Assembly (NCBI GenBank): GCA_025758065.1
Contig: CP107199.1
Span: forward strand, 3,321,501 to 3,385,500
Direction of reading: 5' to 3'
Length of the DNA: 64,000 nucleotides
From: Lachnospiraceae bacterium
Lineage (GTDB): Bacteria; Bacillota; Clostridia; Lachnospirales; Lachnospiraceae
Below are positions 8,617 to 17,298 of this stretch, one piece after another; position 1 is the stretch's first letter; each line of letters opens with the position of its first letter. The notes below the pieces were generated by a model that was not told the origin of the DNA, did not search any database, and worked only from the letters and a program-made list of their open reading frames with translations. The translations under genes were made by a program, and so were the position numbers.

Positions 8617-9933
8617 TTATGCTACTCTATATAGGAAACCATGAAAGACTTTGATCGTAAGATTTCTTTTACGATGTCTATCATTCCTTACAGGAATGAT
8701 ATGTCTTGCTATAATGGTTTCTAAATTGGGTGATGTGGCTTTTCCTCTATAGAATAATCTGCACATGTGAGCTGCAATCGAAAAATTGGCTTTATATGTA
8801 TATTTTCTTTGCTTCTTTTCAATGACTATGTGCGAGGTAATCATTTCTGCAAAGTTATACATAATTAGATGTGCGTATATTTCTTGATGGATACACATCA
8901 CCTTTTTGGAATGAAAATCTAACATTCCTACAGTATATTTTAAATCTCTAAAAGATGTTTCAATCCCCCATCGTGATGCATACAATTCTCTTAGTTTTTC
9001 AGGTGGGTATACATCCTTATCTAAATTTGTAAGTACTGTTTCATAGAGTTCATCTGTCACCTTGAAGCGAACAATTCTGAAATTAAGTTCGTAAAAAACT
9101 GCTGGATCATTTTTCTTTGATTTCAGAGGAAGATACTCAAAGGAAGTAGTACTTGGTACGAATTTATAGTAATTTTTTCTTTTGAATAATTCTTTCGTTT
9201 CTTTTGTCTGTTTTCGTGTTAATCGCAAGTTTATTTTTTCGTCAAATTCATCACTATCAGGTAAGTCCAAGCCTTGCTTTATTCCATTTTTTCCATCCTT
9301 GATTCGTATTAAAAAATACCATCCTTTTTCTTGGATATGTGCCATGTTGTTATATGACTCATAACATCTATCAGCAACAACAAGTGCCTTTGAAATATCT
9401 GATCTATCAACCATTTCCTGAAGTGCGGAATGTTCATTCCAATTCAAGCGACCTTGAATAACGGCATCTGTATAAATATGATGTTCTAAATCATACAAAG
9501 CATTTAAATGTAAGAGATTATACGGTTTTTGTCCATTACTTCCTGGATGATAGGAAGTGGAATCGCCAGGATTCGTAGCTATTTGAACATCTGAGCCATC
9601 AACTGCAAGGATACGAAGCGTATCAGATTTTTTAGTAGTGATTTTTGAGGTGAAACTTTCAAAAATAGTTTTAAATGCATCTGGTTTAATTTTACTTCGT
9701 TGCTGTACAAAGGCAGATGCTGAAGGCATTTCAGGTGATGAATCAAACATATCGATTAGTTCATTTGTTAAGCTTTTACTTTCCATCCCTATAATGCCTC
9801 GTATAACTGTCTCAAATGATAGTTTGCGTTTTCTAACGAAGCACTTACCAGGATTAAGACAGAATTCATCTGCTCTATCTGAAACTTTTTTAATTTCAGA
9901 TAATAAAATTTGTTTTACCTGTTTGGGTTTCAT
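8617..9933 (-). CDS. IS4-family DDE transposase
   Basis: The start at 9933 (MKPKQVKQ) follows AAGGAGG at six bases, so a reading from an earlier codon is unlikely; the product has 438 residues. The catalytic triad is visible: Asp in LAVDGSD (about residue 112), Asp in VVADRCY (about 188) and Glu in the signature Y-(2)-R-(3)-E-(6)-K within YASRWGIETSFRDLK (about 318-332), which defines the IS4 group. It cuts and joins the ends of its own element. A perfect 12-bp hairpin lies in its leader. The gene shows no frameshift or stop, so it should be active. Confidence 0.93.
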   Translation of the reverse strand: MKPKQVKQILLSEIKKVSDRADEFCLNPGKCFVRKRKLSFETVIRGIIGMESKSLTNELIDMFDSSPEMPSASAFVQQRSKIKPDAFKTIFESFTSKITTKKSDTLRILAVDGSDVQIATNPGDSTSYHPGSNGQKPYNLLHLNALYDLEHHIYTDAVIQGRLNWNEHSALQEMVDRSDISKALVVADRCYESYNNMAHIQEKGWYFLIRIKDGKNGIKQGLDLPDSDEFDEKINLRLTRKQTKETKELFKRKNYYKFVPSTTSFEYLPLKSKKNDPAVFYELNFRIVRFKVTDELYETVLTNLDKDVYPPEKLRELYASRWGIETSFRDLKYTVGMLDFHSKKVMCIHQEIYAHLIMYNFAEMITSHIVIEKKQRKYTYKANFSIAAHMCRLFYRGKATSPNLETIIARHIIPVRNDRHRKRNLTIKVFHGFLYRVA

Positions 9934-9972
9934 ATGTGACCTCCTTGTAATCAAGATTTACTTAATTACAAG

Positions 9973-10017
9973 GGCCGCTCTCGCAACTTCTAAATATAAT
10001 CAGTAGCGAGAGCGGCC
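9973..10017. promoter_or_regulatory. Strong hairpin in the transposase leader
   Basis: GGCCGCTCTCGC (9973-9984) and GCGAGAGCGGCC (10006-10017) are perfectly complementary across a 21-nt AT-rich loop. It lies about 40 bp ahead of the transposase start. In IS elements such structures commonly limit transposase expression from read-through transcripts; that role here is inference. Confidence 0.6.
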
Positions 10018-10055
10018 ACACATTTTTGTGTTCCTGTCAAGCTTTTGATAAAAAA

Positions 10056-10088
10056 AGACCCCAGTATTATTTTCTAATACTGAGATCT
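10056..10088 (-). terminator. Inward-blocking terminator inside the right end of the IS
   Basis: AGACCCCAGTATTA and TAATACTGAGATCT pair across a 5-nt loop with two mismatched or wobble positions, and on the minus strand the stem is followed by a seven-T run. It would stop transcripts arriving from the permease gene before they reach the transposase. Confidence 0.7.
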
Positions 10089-10117
10089 TGATTTGTCATG
10101 TTAACTTAATGACATTG

Positions 10118-10127
10118 CGCCAGGGGG
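10118..10127. repeat. Right target site duplication of the IS element
   Basis: Second copy of CGCCAGGGGG. Joining it to the left flank restores a GC-rich core between an A-run (8451-8455) and a T-run (10134-10140), as in an intrinsic terminator. Confidence 0.95.
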
Positions 10128-10168
10128 CGACTCTTTTTTTGCTAAAACTGCTATATGCTTTTATACGC

Positions 10169-11542
10169 TTACAGCATAATATACTTCAGTACAAAAAGTA
10201 CTGCCAGAATATAAAGCAGTGGACTGATCTTCTTTTCGTTTGCCTTACCACATACCAGATTGATCACTACATAGGAAATGATTCCTAAAGAAATACCTTC
10301 AGAAATACTGTACATAAAAGGCATTGCAATGATACCGATGTATGCAGGAATGGATTCCGTATAATCATTAAAATCAATTTTAAGAATAGATGAGATCATT
10401 AAAAATCCTACAACGATCAGCGCCGGTGCTGTTGCAAAGGACGGGATCGCAAGGAAGATCGGTGATAAGAACAGGGACAGTCCAAAAAGGATAGCTGCAA
10501 CTGCAGCGGTCAGTCCGGTTCTTCCGCCTTCTGCTACGCCGGAAGCACTTTCTACGAACGTAGTTACAGTAGATGTACCAAACATAGCACCTACAGTAGT
10601 ACCAATGGCGTCAGACATAAGAGCGCCGCGGATCTTTGGAAGCTTGCCGTCTTTGTCCAGCATATCTGCCTTGGAAGCAACACCGATCAGTGTTCCTAAG
10701 GTGTCAAACAGATCTACAAACAGGAATGCAAATACAACTACAAAGAAATCCAGTGAGAACAGACGGCTGAAATCCATCTTCAAAAAAGTTGGGGCCATGC
10801 TTGGAATCGCAATCCCATTGGAAAAATCCGGGAGAAGGCTGTAAGCTCCTGCCTCCGGGTTTACCTGGTAGATACCTGCTAACTGGCAGATGATGCCTAA
10901 AATCCATGTAGCAAGGATACCCCAAAGGATACCTCCCTTTACCTGTTTTACCAGTAAAACAGCTGTGATCAAAATACCGATCAGCGCTAACAGGACTGTG
11001 ATCCCTTCTGTAGAAAATGTACCATTCTGAACAGCTGCCTTAAAGGAATAAAGACCTACCAATGTAGCTCCGTCTACTACGATCTTTGCGTTCTGCAAAC
11101 CGATAAAAGCGATAAAAAGACCAATACCGGCAGATACAGAATGTTTCAATGTCATTGGGATAGCATTGAAGATTTTTTCACGTACATTGGTCAATGACAG
11201 AAGAATGAAAATGATACCTTCTGCAAATACAGCCGTTAAAGCCATTTCCCATGAATAACCCATCTGTAAAACTACGGTATAAGCAAAATACGCATTTAAG
11301 CCCATACCAGGTGCCAGTACAAATGGATAGTTTGCCATAAATGCCATACATAAGGTAGCAAACAATGCTGAAACTGCAGTTGCTGTAAAAACAGCACCGC
11401 TATCCATACCTGTAGCGCCTAGGATACCCGGATTAACAGCCAGGATATAGGCCATGGTCATGAAGGTGGTAATTCCCGCTAACACCTCTGTTTTGACGTC
11501 TGTGTGGTTTTCCTTCAGGTGAAACAATTTTTCCAGACTCAT
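10169..11542 (-). CDS. NCS2-family purine permease (AzgA/PbuG-like)
   Basis: The 457-residue membrane protein has the features of the AzgA branch of NCS2 transporters: FMTMAYILAVNPGILGATGMD near the N terminus, APGMGLNAYFAYTVV, the DLFDTLGTLIGVASKADMLD segment and GTSTVTTFVESASGVAEGGRTGLTA. Length and roughly a dozen hydrophobic segments fit. Members import adenine, guanine or hypoxanthine with protons. The start has AAGGAGG eight bases upstream. The 235-bp leader contains an 18-bp palindrome over a possible promoter and a hairpin, but no purine riboswitch that I can recognise. Substrate choice cannot be read from sequence. Confidence 0.9.
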   Translation of the reverse strand: MSLEKLFHLKENHTDVKTEVLAGITTFMTMAYILAVNPGILGATGMDSGAVFTATAVSALFATLCMAFMANYPFVLAPGMGLNAYFAYTVVLQMGYSWEMALTAVFAEGIIFILLSLTNVREKIFNAIPMTLKHSVSAGIGLFIAFIGLQNAKIVVDGATLVGLYSFKAAVQNGTFSTEGITVLLALIGILITAVLLVKQVKGGILWGILATWILGIICQLAGIYQVNPEAGAYSLLPDFSNGIAIPSMAPTFLKMDFSRLFSLDFFVVVFAFLFVDLFDTLGTLIGVASKADMLDKDGKLPKIRGALMSDAIGTTVGAMFGTSTVTTFVESASGVAEGGRTGLTAAVAAILFGLSLFLSPIFLAIPSFATAPALIVVGFLMISSILKIDFNDYTESIPAYIGIIAMPFMYSISEGISLGIISYVVINLVCGKANEKKISPLLYILAVLFVLKYIML

Positions 11543-11581
11543 ATAAGATCCTCCTTCTCATATATTGATCTCTGATCATTA

Positions 11582-11602
11582 ATCTTTGGTAATCACCAAA
11601 GA
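11582..11602 (-). promoter_or_regulatory. Hairpin in the permease leader
   Basis: ATCTTTGGT (11582-11590) pairs perfectly with ACCAAAGAT (11594-11602) across three bases, about 40 nt before the start codon. No T-run follows on the minus strand, so it is not a plain terminator. Confidence 0.4.
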
Positions 11603-11703
11603 TCAGTTCTTCTTTCCAGCTTTTTAAGAAGTCCCCTGCCTCCTTTTCCCCGACCGCCAGAAATCAGAATATTTTTATATTTGCATTTTAGCACTTTTTT
11701 AAT

Positions 11704-11721
11704 ATTTTGTATATACAAAAT
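11704..11721. promoter_or_regulatory. 18-bp perfect palindrome, candidate operator of the purine permease
   Basis: ATTTTGTATATACAAAAT is self-complementary throughout. On the minus strand it is followed by TGCTAAAAT, an extended -10-like box, placing the palindrome over the -35 region. The centre resembles operators of GntR-type repressors. No regulator gene for it is visible nearby. Confidence 0.5.
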
Positions 11722-11777
11722 AAAAATTTCTAATGATCAAAATGAATCTTTATATATAAATTTGAAATTTTTGTTCA

Positions 11778-13028
11778 TTAATCCACATTTTTTCCTGTTG
11801 CAAAGCTTTTTACAATTTCTGTAAGGATCTGGACAGTCTGTTCCATAGACTCCACACATACATATTCATACTTTCCATGGTAATTGTGTCCCCCTGTGCA
11901 AAGGTTGGGGCAGGGCAGTCCCATATAGGATAATCTGGCGCCGTCTGTTCCCCCGCGTACTGGAGAGATCACCGGTTCAACGCCGTTTTTCTTCATGGCT
12001 TTCTCTGCAATATGGATCAATTCCATATGGGGTTCTATCTTCTCTTTCATATTATAGTAAGAATCTTTTACTGCAACAGTTACTGTACCTGCTCCGTATT
12101 TTACATTTAAAAACTCAGCTGCTTTTTCGAAAAATGCCTTTTTCTGTTGGAATTTCTCCCGGTCATGATCCCGGATGATATAAGCCATCTGGGTGCATTC
12201 TACATCGCCTTCCATACGGTCTAGATGATAAAAGCCTTCGTAGCCTTCTGTATACATAGGATTTTCAAATGCCGGAAGCAAAGCCTGAAATTCCATAGCT
12301 ACCAGCAATGCATTTTTCATTTTTCCCTTGGCGCTTCCCGGGTGGATACTCTTTCCCTGTATCACCACATGACCAGAAGCCGCATTAAAGTTTTCGTATT
12401 CCAGTTCGCCTAAAGCTCCTCCGTCTACTGTATAAGCCGCCTCTGCCCCAAAATCTTCTACATTGAAGAAATCAGCACCTCTTCCCACCTCTTCGTCCGG
12501 CGTAAAAGCAATGCATATCTTTCCATGCTTTTCTTCCGGATGGCTTAAAAACCAGGCTGCCATAGTCATGATCTCTGCCACACCTGCTTTATCATCTGCT
12601 CCCAACAGTGTAGTTCCATCTGTAGTGATCAGTGTTTTTCCCTTATACTTTTTTATTTCCGGAAAATCAGAAGTAAGGAGCCAGATATCCTTTTCTTTGT
12701 TTAAGCAGATATCACAGCCATCATAGTTTTCTACTAGCTGAGGCTTTACATCTTTGCCTGAAAGGGCCGGTGACGTGTCCATATGGGCGATAAAGCCTAA
12801 TGACATAACTGTCTCTTCTGTATTTGCTGGGATCTCACCGTAAATATATCCATGTCCGTCCATACGCACATTGGATATACCCATTTCCTTTAATTCTGCA
12901 GCAAGAAGTATACTAAATTCTAACTGCTTCTTTGTACTTGGAACCTGTTCTTCCTCTTCTTTTGACTGGGTATCATAGGAAATATAGCGTAAAAAGCGTT
13001 CCGTAACAGAATAATCTGTTGTTTTCAT
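11778..13028 (-). CDS. pepT: Peptidase T (tripeptide aminopeptidase)
   Basis: The protein of 416 residues from the ATG at 13028 (MKTTDYSVTERFLRY) is chosen because GGAGG lies eight bases upstream; an in-frame codon at 13049 lacks a site. It is an M20 peptidase with all metal-site motifs: GFIAHMDTSP, LLGADDKAGVAE, TPDEEVGRG, TVDGG and GGHNYHG. PepT removes the N-terminal residue of tripeptides in the cytoplasm with two zinc ions. Length is normal for the family. It stands alone between the permease and the histidine operon. Confidence 0.95.
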   Translation of the reverse strand: MKTTDYSVTERFLRYISYDTQSKEEEEQVPSTKKQLEFSILLAAELKEMGISNVRMDGHGYIYGEIPANTEETVMSLGFIAHMDTSPALSGKDVKPQLVENYDGCDICLNKEKDIWLLTSDFPEIKKYKGKTLITTDGTTLLGADDKAGVAEIMTMAAWFLSHPEEKHGKICIAFTPDEEVGRGADFFNVEDFGAEAAYTVDGGALGELEYENFNAASGHVVIQGKSIHPGSAKGKMKNALLVAMEFQALLPAFENPMYTEGYEGFYHLDRMEGDVECTQMAYIIRDHDREKFQQKKAFFEKAAEFLNVKYGAGTVTVAVKDSYYNMKEKIEPHMELIHIAEKAMKKNGVEPVISPVRGGTDGARLSYMGLPCPNLCTGGHNYHGKYEYVCVESMEQTVQILTEIVKSFATGKNVD

Positions 13029-13159
13029 TTTATTGTCCTCCACAAACATATTTATATCATAATTTTACCACGAATCTATTCATTATGCAAAAAGGACAGC
13101 CAGTCTTTCGATCCAGCTGCCCCAAATACAAATCCTTCATATTTACATTTATTCCGGTT

Positions 13160-14470
13160 TTACCGGTTTGCCAGTTCCTCTGTGATTTCTTCCCAGGTAA
13201 CACCCTTTTCTGCCATTAATACCATTATATGGTACAGAAAATCAGAAATCTCATATTTTACTTCTTCCGGATCCGGATTCTTGGCTGCAATAACGATCTC
13301 TGTAGCTTCTTCTCCTACCTTCTTTAAGATCTTATCAATTCCCTTGTCAAAAAGATAGTTTGTATAAGAGCCTTCCTTTGGATGCTTCTTACGGTCTAAG
13401 ATCACATTGAAAACATCTTCAAATACCTTTAATGGATTGGTCTCTTTATATTCCTTTTCTGCCAGCGTGGTGTAGAAGCAGGAACGATTTCCAGTGTGGC
13501 AGGCTGCCCCGATCTGTTTTACAGTTGCAAGCAGGGTATCATTGTCACAATCAATCTTTAAGGATTTTACATACTGGAAATGTCCGCTGGTCTCTCCCTT
13601 TACCCACTGTGCCTGACGGCTGCGGCTGAAATAAGTCATACGGCCGGTAGCAAGTGTATTATCAAATGCCTCCTCATTCATATAGGCTAACATTAACACT
13701 TCGTTGCTCTTATAATCCTGAACGATCACCGGAATCAGACCGTCACTGTTTAACTTAAAATCCTTCCAGTCTACAGAAGATTCAAAGGTATCCACAGAGA
13801 TCCCCGCTGCCTTTAAAGACTGCTTTATGGTCATGGAAGAATCCATGTTATCTTCTGTAAAGGTAAGAACTGCACCGCAGATATTTCCACAGCCAAAGGC
13901 ATTTTTCAGACTTTCTGCTGTATCTTTGGCATCGTCCTTTGCCTGTAAGAAGAATAAAAATGATGCCTCACTGTCGCTGATAGAAGCCATTTCCAGTAAA
14001 GAGGGCACACTGCCTGCTGTATTAAGAAGCATAACAGATGCGCCTGCTGCCTCATAGTCCTTTACACTGTCAATATATTCGTCTGTTGGCAGATAAGCGT
14101 AAATTTTCTCTTTTCCAAAGCGGTCCGAAGCCTCTTTGATCATATCTGTGTTTTCTTCTTTGCTCATGTCTAAAAATACAGCACTGGCTCCTGCATAAAG
14201 ATATTTCTTTACATCTTCCATGCGCTTTACTCTGCCGCCTGCAATAACCGGGGCATCTGCTTCCCTGCACACCTCTTTGATCACTGCAATGGCAGCCTCA
14301 TGATCCTCATCTGTTACAGACCAGTCATAGACCAGTATCTCGTCAACCCCATTATCACAGCAGTGCTTTGCCATCTGTGGCACAGCCTGTGTATAAGTCC
14401 TCTTTCCATCCCAGCTGCTGATGCGTCCTTCCTGATAGCCAAAACCTGCGATCAGTTTTTTATTATCCAT
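13160..14470 (-). CDS. hisIE: HisIE fused to an N-terminal HisF-like domain
   Basis: The C-terminal 230 residues carry both HisI (PRA-CH: DCDNDTLLATVKQIGAACHTGNRSCF) and HisE (PRA-PH: GSYTNYLFDKGIDKILKKVGEEATE), the cyclohydrolase and pyrophosphohydrolase of steps 2 and 3 of histidine synthesis. The first 200 residues are an extra domain resembling the HisF/HisA barrel: NGVDEILVYDW, APVIAGGRVKRMEDVKKYLYAGASAVFLD. The positions of the two catalytic Asp of HisF hold IAGFGY (for CLDV) and YAYLPT (for VAIDA), so cyclase activity is not expected. The start at the second ATG (14470) sits nine bases from AGGAG; the ATG six bases earlier is too close. It is the last gene of the his operon. Confidence 0.92.
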   Translation of the reverse strand: MDNKKLIAGFGYQEGRISSWDGKRTYTQAVPQMAKHCCDNGVDEILVYDWSVTDEDHEAAIAVIKEVCREADAPVIAGGRVKRMEDVKKYLYAGASAVFLDMSKEENTDMIKEASDRFGKEKIYAYLPTDEYIDSVKDYEAAGASVMLLNTAGSVPSLLEMASISDSEASFLFFLQAKDDAKDTAESLKNAFGCGNICGAVLTFTEDNMDSSMTIKQSLKAAGISVDTFESSVDWKDFKLNSDGLIPVIVQDYKSNEVLMLAYMNEEAFDNTLATGRMTYFSRSRQAQWVKGETSGHFQYVKSLKIDCDNDTLLATVKQIGAACHTGNRSCFYTTLAEKEYKETNPLKVFEDVFNVILDRKKHPKEGSYTNYLFDKGIDKILKKVGEEATEIVIAAKNPDPEEVKYEISDFLYHIMVLMAEKGVTWEEITEELANR

Positions 14471-14491
14471 TTTCATTTACTCCTTGTCCGT

Positions 14492-15211
14492 TCATTTTTC
14501 AAAACGGCAGACTGCTTCTTCTAAGTCCACCCGGTTTTCATAAAGAGCTTTTCCGATGATCGCTCCTGAGATCCCTGCATCATAAAGAGACTGCAGATCT
14601 TCCATACAGGATACGCCTCCAGAAGCAATAATGTCAAGTCCTGTTTCCAGAGTCAGTTTCTTTGTTGCCGGGATATTTGGACCTGAAAGCATACCATCTC
14701 TGGAAATATCTGTATAAATAATGTGCTTTACACCGTATTCTTTCATTTTCAGGCAAAGTTCTGTAGCTGTAACTGTACTTACCTGTTCCCATCCCTGGAT
14801 CGCAACCATGCCTGCTTTGGCATCAATGCCTGCTGCAATAGCATCTGCTCCGAATTTCTCCACCATATCTTTTAAAAACTCCGGCTCTTCTACTGCCTTT
14901 GTTCCTATGATCACACGCTTTACCCCTAAAGAAAGCATATTTTTAACAGCTTCTTCAGAACGGATCCCGCCGCCGATCTCCACAGGGATATTCACAGAAG
15001 AAACTATCTTTTTAATGGTCTCTTCATTCACAGAACGTCCTGCCAGTGCACCATCTAAATCTACCAGATGTAAAAAAGTGGCTTTTTTTTCCTGCCAGAG
15101 AGCTGCAATCTCCTCTGGATGCTCAGAATATACGGTAATATTTTTAAATTTCCCCTGGCACAGGCGGACACATCTTCCATTTTTCATATCAATTGCCGGA
15201 TACAGCTGCAT
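14492..15211 (-). CDS. hisA: ProFAR isomerase
   Basis: The 239-residue TIM barrel begins MQLYPAIDMKNGRCVRLCQG, with the catalytic Asp of AIDMKNG, and has a second Asp in YTDISRDGML; both are needed for the Amadori rearrangement of ProFAR to PRFAR, step 4 of histidine synthesis. Phosphate-binding loops GGGIRS and ASGGVS are intact. AGGAG lies seven bases before ATG. The stop is 15 bp before the first possible hisIE ATG. HisF and HisH, which use its product, are not encoded in this cluster. Confidence 0.95.
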   Translation of the reverse strand: MQLYPAIDMKNGRCVRLCQGKFKNITVYSEHPEEIAALWQEKKATFLHLVDLDGALAGRSVNEETIKKIVSSVNIPVEIGGGIRSEEAVKNMLSLGVKRVIIGTKAVEEPEFLKDMVEKFGADAIAAGIDAKAGMVAIQGWEQVSTVTATELCLKMKEYGVKHIIYTDISRDGMLSGPNIPATKKLTLETGLDIIASGGVSCMEDLQSLYDAGISGAIIGKALYENRVDLEEAVCRFEK

Positions 15212-15235
15212 AATTTGTCTCCTTTTTCTCTTTTA

Positions 15236-15280
15236 TGTACTCTCGGAATCTTTTTGTACTTGATTTTGTGAAGATTTTTT
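15236..15280. repeat. Family B element, half copy after hisB
   Basis: It starts TGTACTCTCGGAATCTTTTT and shows one arm of the palindromic family B element, continuing to the base before the hisB stop codon on the complementary strand. Its sequence is almost the same as the right arm of the full copy at 31331-31491. Confidence 0.75.
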
Positions 15281-15868
15281 CTACAGGCTTCCCTTTGTAG
15301 ATAATACATCTGTCAGACGGGGATCATAACCGGTTGCCTCATCCAGTGCCTTTGCAAATGCCTTAAAAGCCCCTTCAATAATATGGTGATTGTTGCTTCC
15401 GGACATCTGTCGCAGATGAAGGTTCATTTCTCCGCCATATGATACTGCGTAGAAAAATTCCCGCACCATTTCTGTCTCCAGATCACCAACTTTTTCCCGG
15501 TCAAGATTTAAATCATAGACCAGATAAGGTCTTCCGCAAAGATCCAGGGCACAGATTACTAATGCCTCGTCCATAGGAAGAATCTGGGAGCCATAACGGC
15601 AGATGCCTTTTTTATCACCTACTGCCTGGCGGATCGCCTGTCCCAGAACGATTCCCGTATCCTCAATGGTATGATGGGTATCTACCTCCAGATCCCCATT
15701 TACCTGAAGATCCAGATCAAAAAAACCATGACGGGCAAAACTGTTTAACATATGGTCAAAAAAACCGATGCCTGTATGGATATTGGCTTTTCCGCTGCCG
15801 TCCAGGTTTAAGGTCATTTTTATCTGTGTTTCATTGGTATTTCGTGTGATCTGCGCAATGCGTTCCAT
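15281..15868 (-). CDS. hisB: Imidazoleglycerol-phosphate dehydratase
   Basis: From ATG 15868 (MERIAQITRNTNETQIK) the protein has 195 residues, the normal size of monofunctional HisB; the frame extends upstream but only this ATG has a GGAGAG site and the family N terminus. The duplicated manganese-binding motifs are present: FFDHML, DTHHTIEDTG, DEALV and GSNNHHIIEGAFKA. It makes imidazole-acetol phosphate in step 6. It is preceded by adjacent copies of repeat families A and B, so the distance to hisD is unusually long for this operon. Confidence 0.95.
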   Translation of the reverse strand: MERIAQITRNTNETQIKMTLNLDGSGKANIHTGIGFFDHMLNSFARHGFFDLDLQVNGDLEVDTHHTIEDTGIVLGQAIRQAVGDKKGICRYGSQILPMDEALVICALDLCGRPYLVYDLNLDREKVGDLETEMVREFFYAVSYGGEMNLHLRQMSGSNNHHIIEGAFKAFAKALDEATGYDPRLTDVLSTKGSL

Positions 15869-15902
15869 ATTCCTGTACTCTCCTTTATCCGGACCTTTTA
15901 AC

Positions 15903-15947
15903 TCCTCTGATATTGAATTGCTGCGTGCTTTGCACTCTCTCAATTAT
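15903..15947. repeat. Family A repeat, partial copy
   Basis: CTCTGATATTGAATTGCTGC is followed by GTGCTTTGCACTCTC and CAATT, the second hairpin of family A. The first hairpin seen in the other two copies is degenerate here. It abuts the family B copy at 15951. Confidence 0.7.
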
Positions 15948-15950
15948 TAA

Positions 15951-16007
15951 TGTCCTCTCGGCATCTCTCATGCACCTGCCTTTGTGGCTGAGATTCCGAG
16001 AGAACAT
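15951..16007. repeat. Family B element, short copy with both ends
   Basis: The ends TGTCCTCTCGGCATCTC and GAGATTCCGAGAGAACA are inverted repeats around a short centre, like an internally deleted version of the copy at 31331. It ends one base from the hisD stop codon. Confidence 0.75.
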
Positions 16008-16008
16008 A

Positions 16009-17298
16009 TCATTCAAATCTTACCCTTACAGAATTTGCATGTGCAGTCAGATGTTCTGCCTCTGCAAAGTCCTCAATATCCCTGTGAGCCTTTTTCAGGG
16101 CTTCTCTGGAATAATAGATAATGCTGGATTTCTTAATAAAGTCGTCTACACCTAAAGGTGAGAAGAATTTCGCTGTCCCGTTAGTAGGAAGGATATGGTT
16201 TGGTCCTGCAAAATAGTCTCCCAGCGGCTCAGAGCTGTATTCACCGATAAAAATAGCTCCTGCGTTGCGGATCTTTGTCATTACTTCAAAAGGATTCGCC
16301 GTTACCAGCTCCAGATGTTCCGGAGCAATGTTATTGGCTGTTTCAACTGCTTCATCCATGGTATCCACTACCAGGATATAGCCGTAGTTATCCAGAGATT
16401 TCTTTATGATCCCACTTCTGGATAATACCTGTAAAAAGCCATCCACTTCTTTAGAAACTTTCTCAGCCAGCTCCATGCTGGTGGTAACTAAAATAGCACT
16501 GGCTAACTCATCATGCTCTGCCTGGCTTAACAGGTCAGCTGCCACATATCTTGGATTTGCTGTTTCATCTGCTACTACTAAGATCTCACTTGGTCCTGCG
16601 ATACTGTCAATGCTTACATGGCCGTATACAGCCTTTTTTGCAAGCGCAACAAAGATATTTCCAGGTCCTACGATCTTGCTGACTCTTGGAATAGACTCAG
16701 TGCCGAAAGCAAGGGCTGCGATGGCCTGGGCACCGCCTACTTTATAAACTTCCGTAGCACCAGCCAGATGCGCTGCTGTTAAAGTAACAGGATTTACCTT
16801 TCCATCCTGACCAGGAGGTGTGACCATTACAATACGCTTAACACCTGCTACCTCTGCCGGGATAATGTTCATAAGTACAGAAGAAGGGTACGCTGCTTTT
16901 CCGCCTGGTACATATACACCTGCACTCTCTAAAGCAGTGATCTTCTGTCCTAAGATCGTACCGTCAGGCTGGGAATCAAACCAGCTGTTCCTTCTCTGTT
17001 TTTCATGGTAACGGCGGATGTTTTCCATGGATTTTTTCATTACTTTCAGCAGGTGGGGATCAACTTCTTCCATAGCTTCTTTAATCTCAGCTTCTGTTAC
17101 CCGGATATTTTCTGCATTGATCTGTGCTTTATCAAATTTTCTGGTATAATCAAAAACCGCCCTATCACCTTCTACTTTTACCTTATCTACGATCTCCTGC
17201 ACGGTTTCTGTATAGGCATCATAGTTATTTGGGTCTCTTTTTAACATATCTGCCAGAATATTTTTCATAGATGCTTCGTCTAACTTTACGATCCTCAT
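16009..17298 (-). CDS. hisD: Histidinol dehydrogenase
   Basis: The 429-residue protein has the HisD signature around VPGGKAAYPSSVLMNIIPA, KVGGAQAIAALAFGTESIP, the zinc and substrate residues in LLSQAEHDELASA, and GPNHILPTNGTAKF. It oxidises histidinol to histidine with two NAD in the last two steps. Its ATG overlaps the TGA of hisG (ATGA), indicating translational coupling. The size is typical. Confidence 0.96.
   Translation of the reverse strand: MRIVKLDEASMKNILADMLKRDPNNYDAYTETVQEIVDKVKVEGDRAVFDYTRKFDKAQINAENIRVTEAEIKEAMEEVDPHLLKVMKKSMENIRRYHEKQRRNSWFDSQPDGTILGQKITALESAGVYVPGGKAAYPSSVLMNIIPAEVAGVKRIVMVTPPGQDGKVNPVTLTAAHLAGATEVYKVGGAQAIAALAFGTESIPRVSKIVGPGNIFVALAKKAVYGHVSIDSIAGPSEILVVADETANPRYVAADLLSQAEHDELASAILVTTSMELAEKVSKEVDGFLQVLSRSGIIKKSLDNYGYILVVDTMDEAVETANNIAPEHLELVTANPFEVMTKIRNAGAIFIGEYSSEPLGDYFAGPNHILPTNGTAKFFSPLGVDDFIKKSSIIYYSREALKKAHRDIEDFAEAEHLTAHANSVRVRFE

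Larger units (their letters stand above)
8471..10117. mobile_element. Complete IS4-family insertion sequence, 1647 bp
   Basis: Both ends carry a perfect 20-bp terminal inverted repeat starting CAATGTCATTAAG, and the element is bracketed by a 10-bp direct repeat. It encodes one DDE transposase on the minus strand, has a terminator inside the left end behind the transposase, and another hairpin terminator inside the right end that would stop transcription entering from outside. Intact ends, intact duplication and an open transposase suggest a recent insertion. It sits between the two arms of a terminator at the end of the cell wall hydrolase gene. Confidence 0.96.

Noticed and set aside
11543..11777. 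Purine or other riboswitch upstream of the permease
   Set aside because: The conserved purine aptamer loops are not found; only a hairpin and a palindrome are visible.
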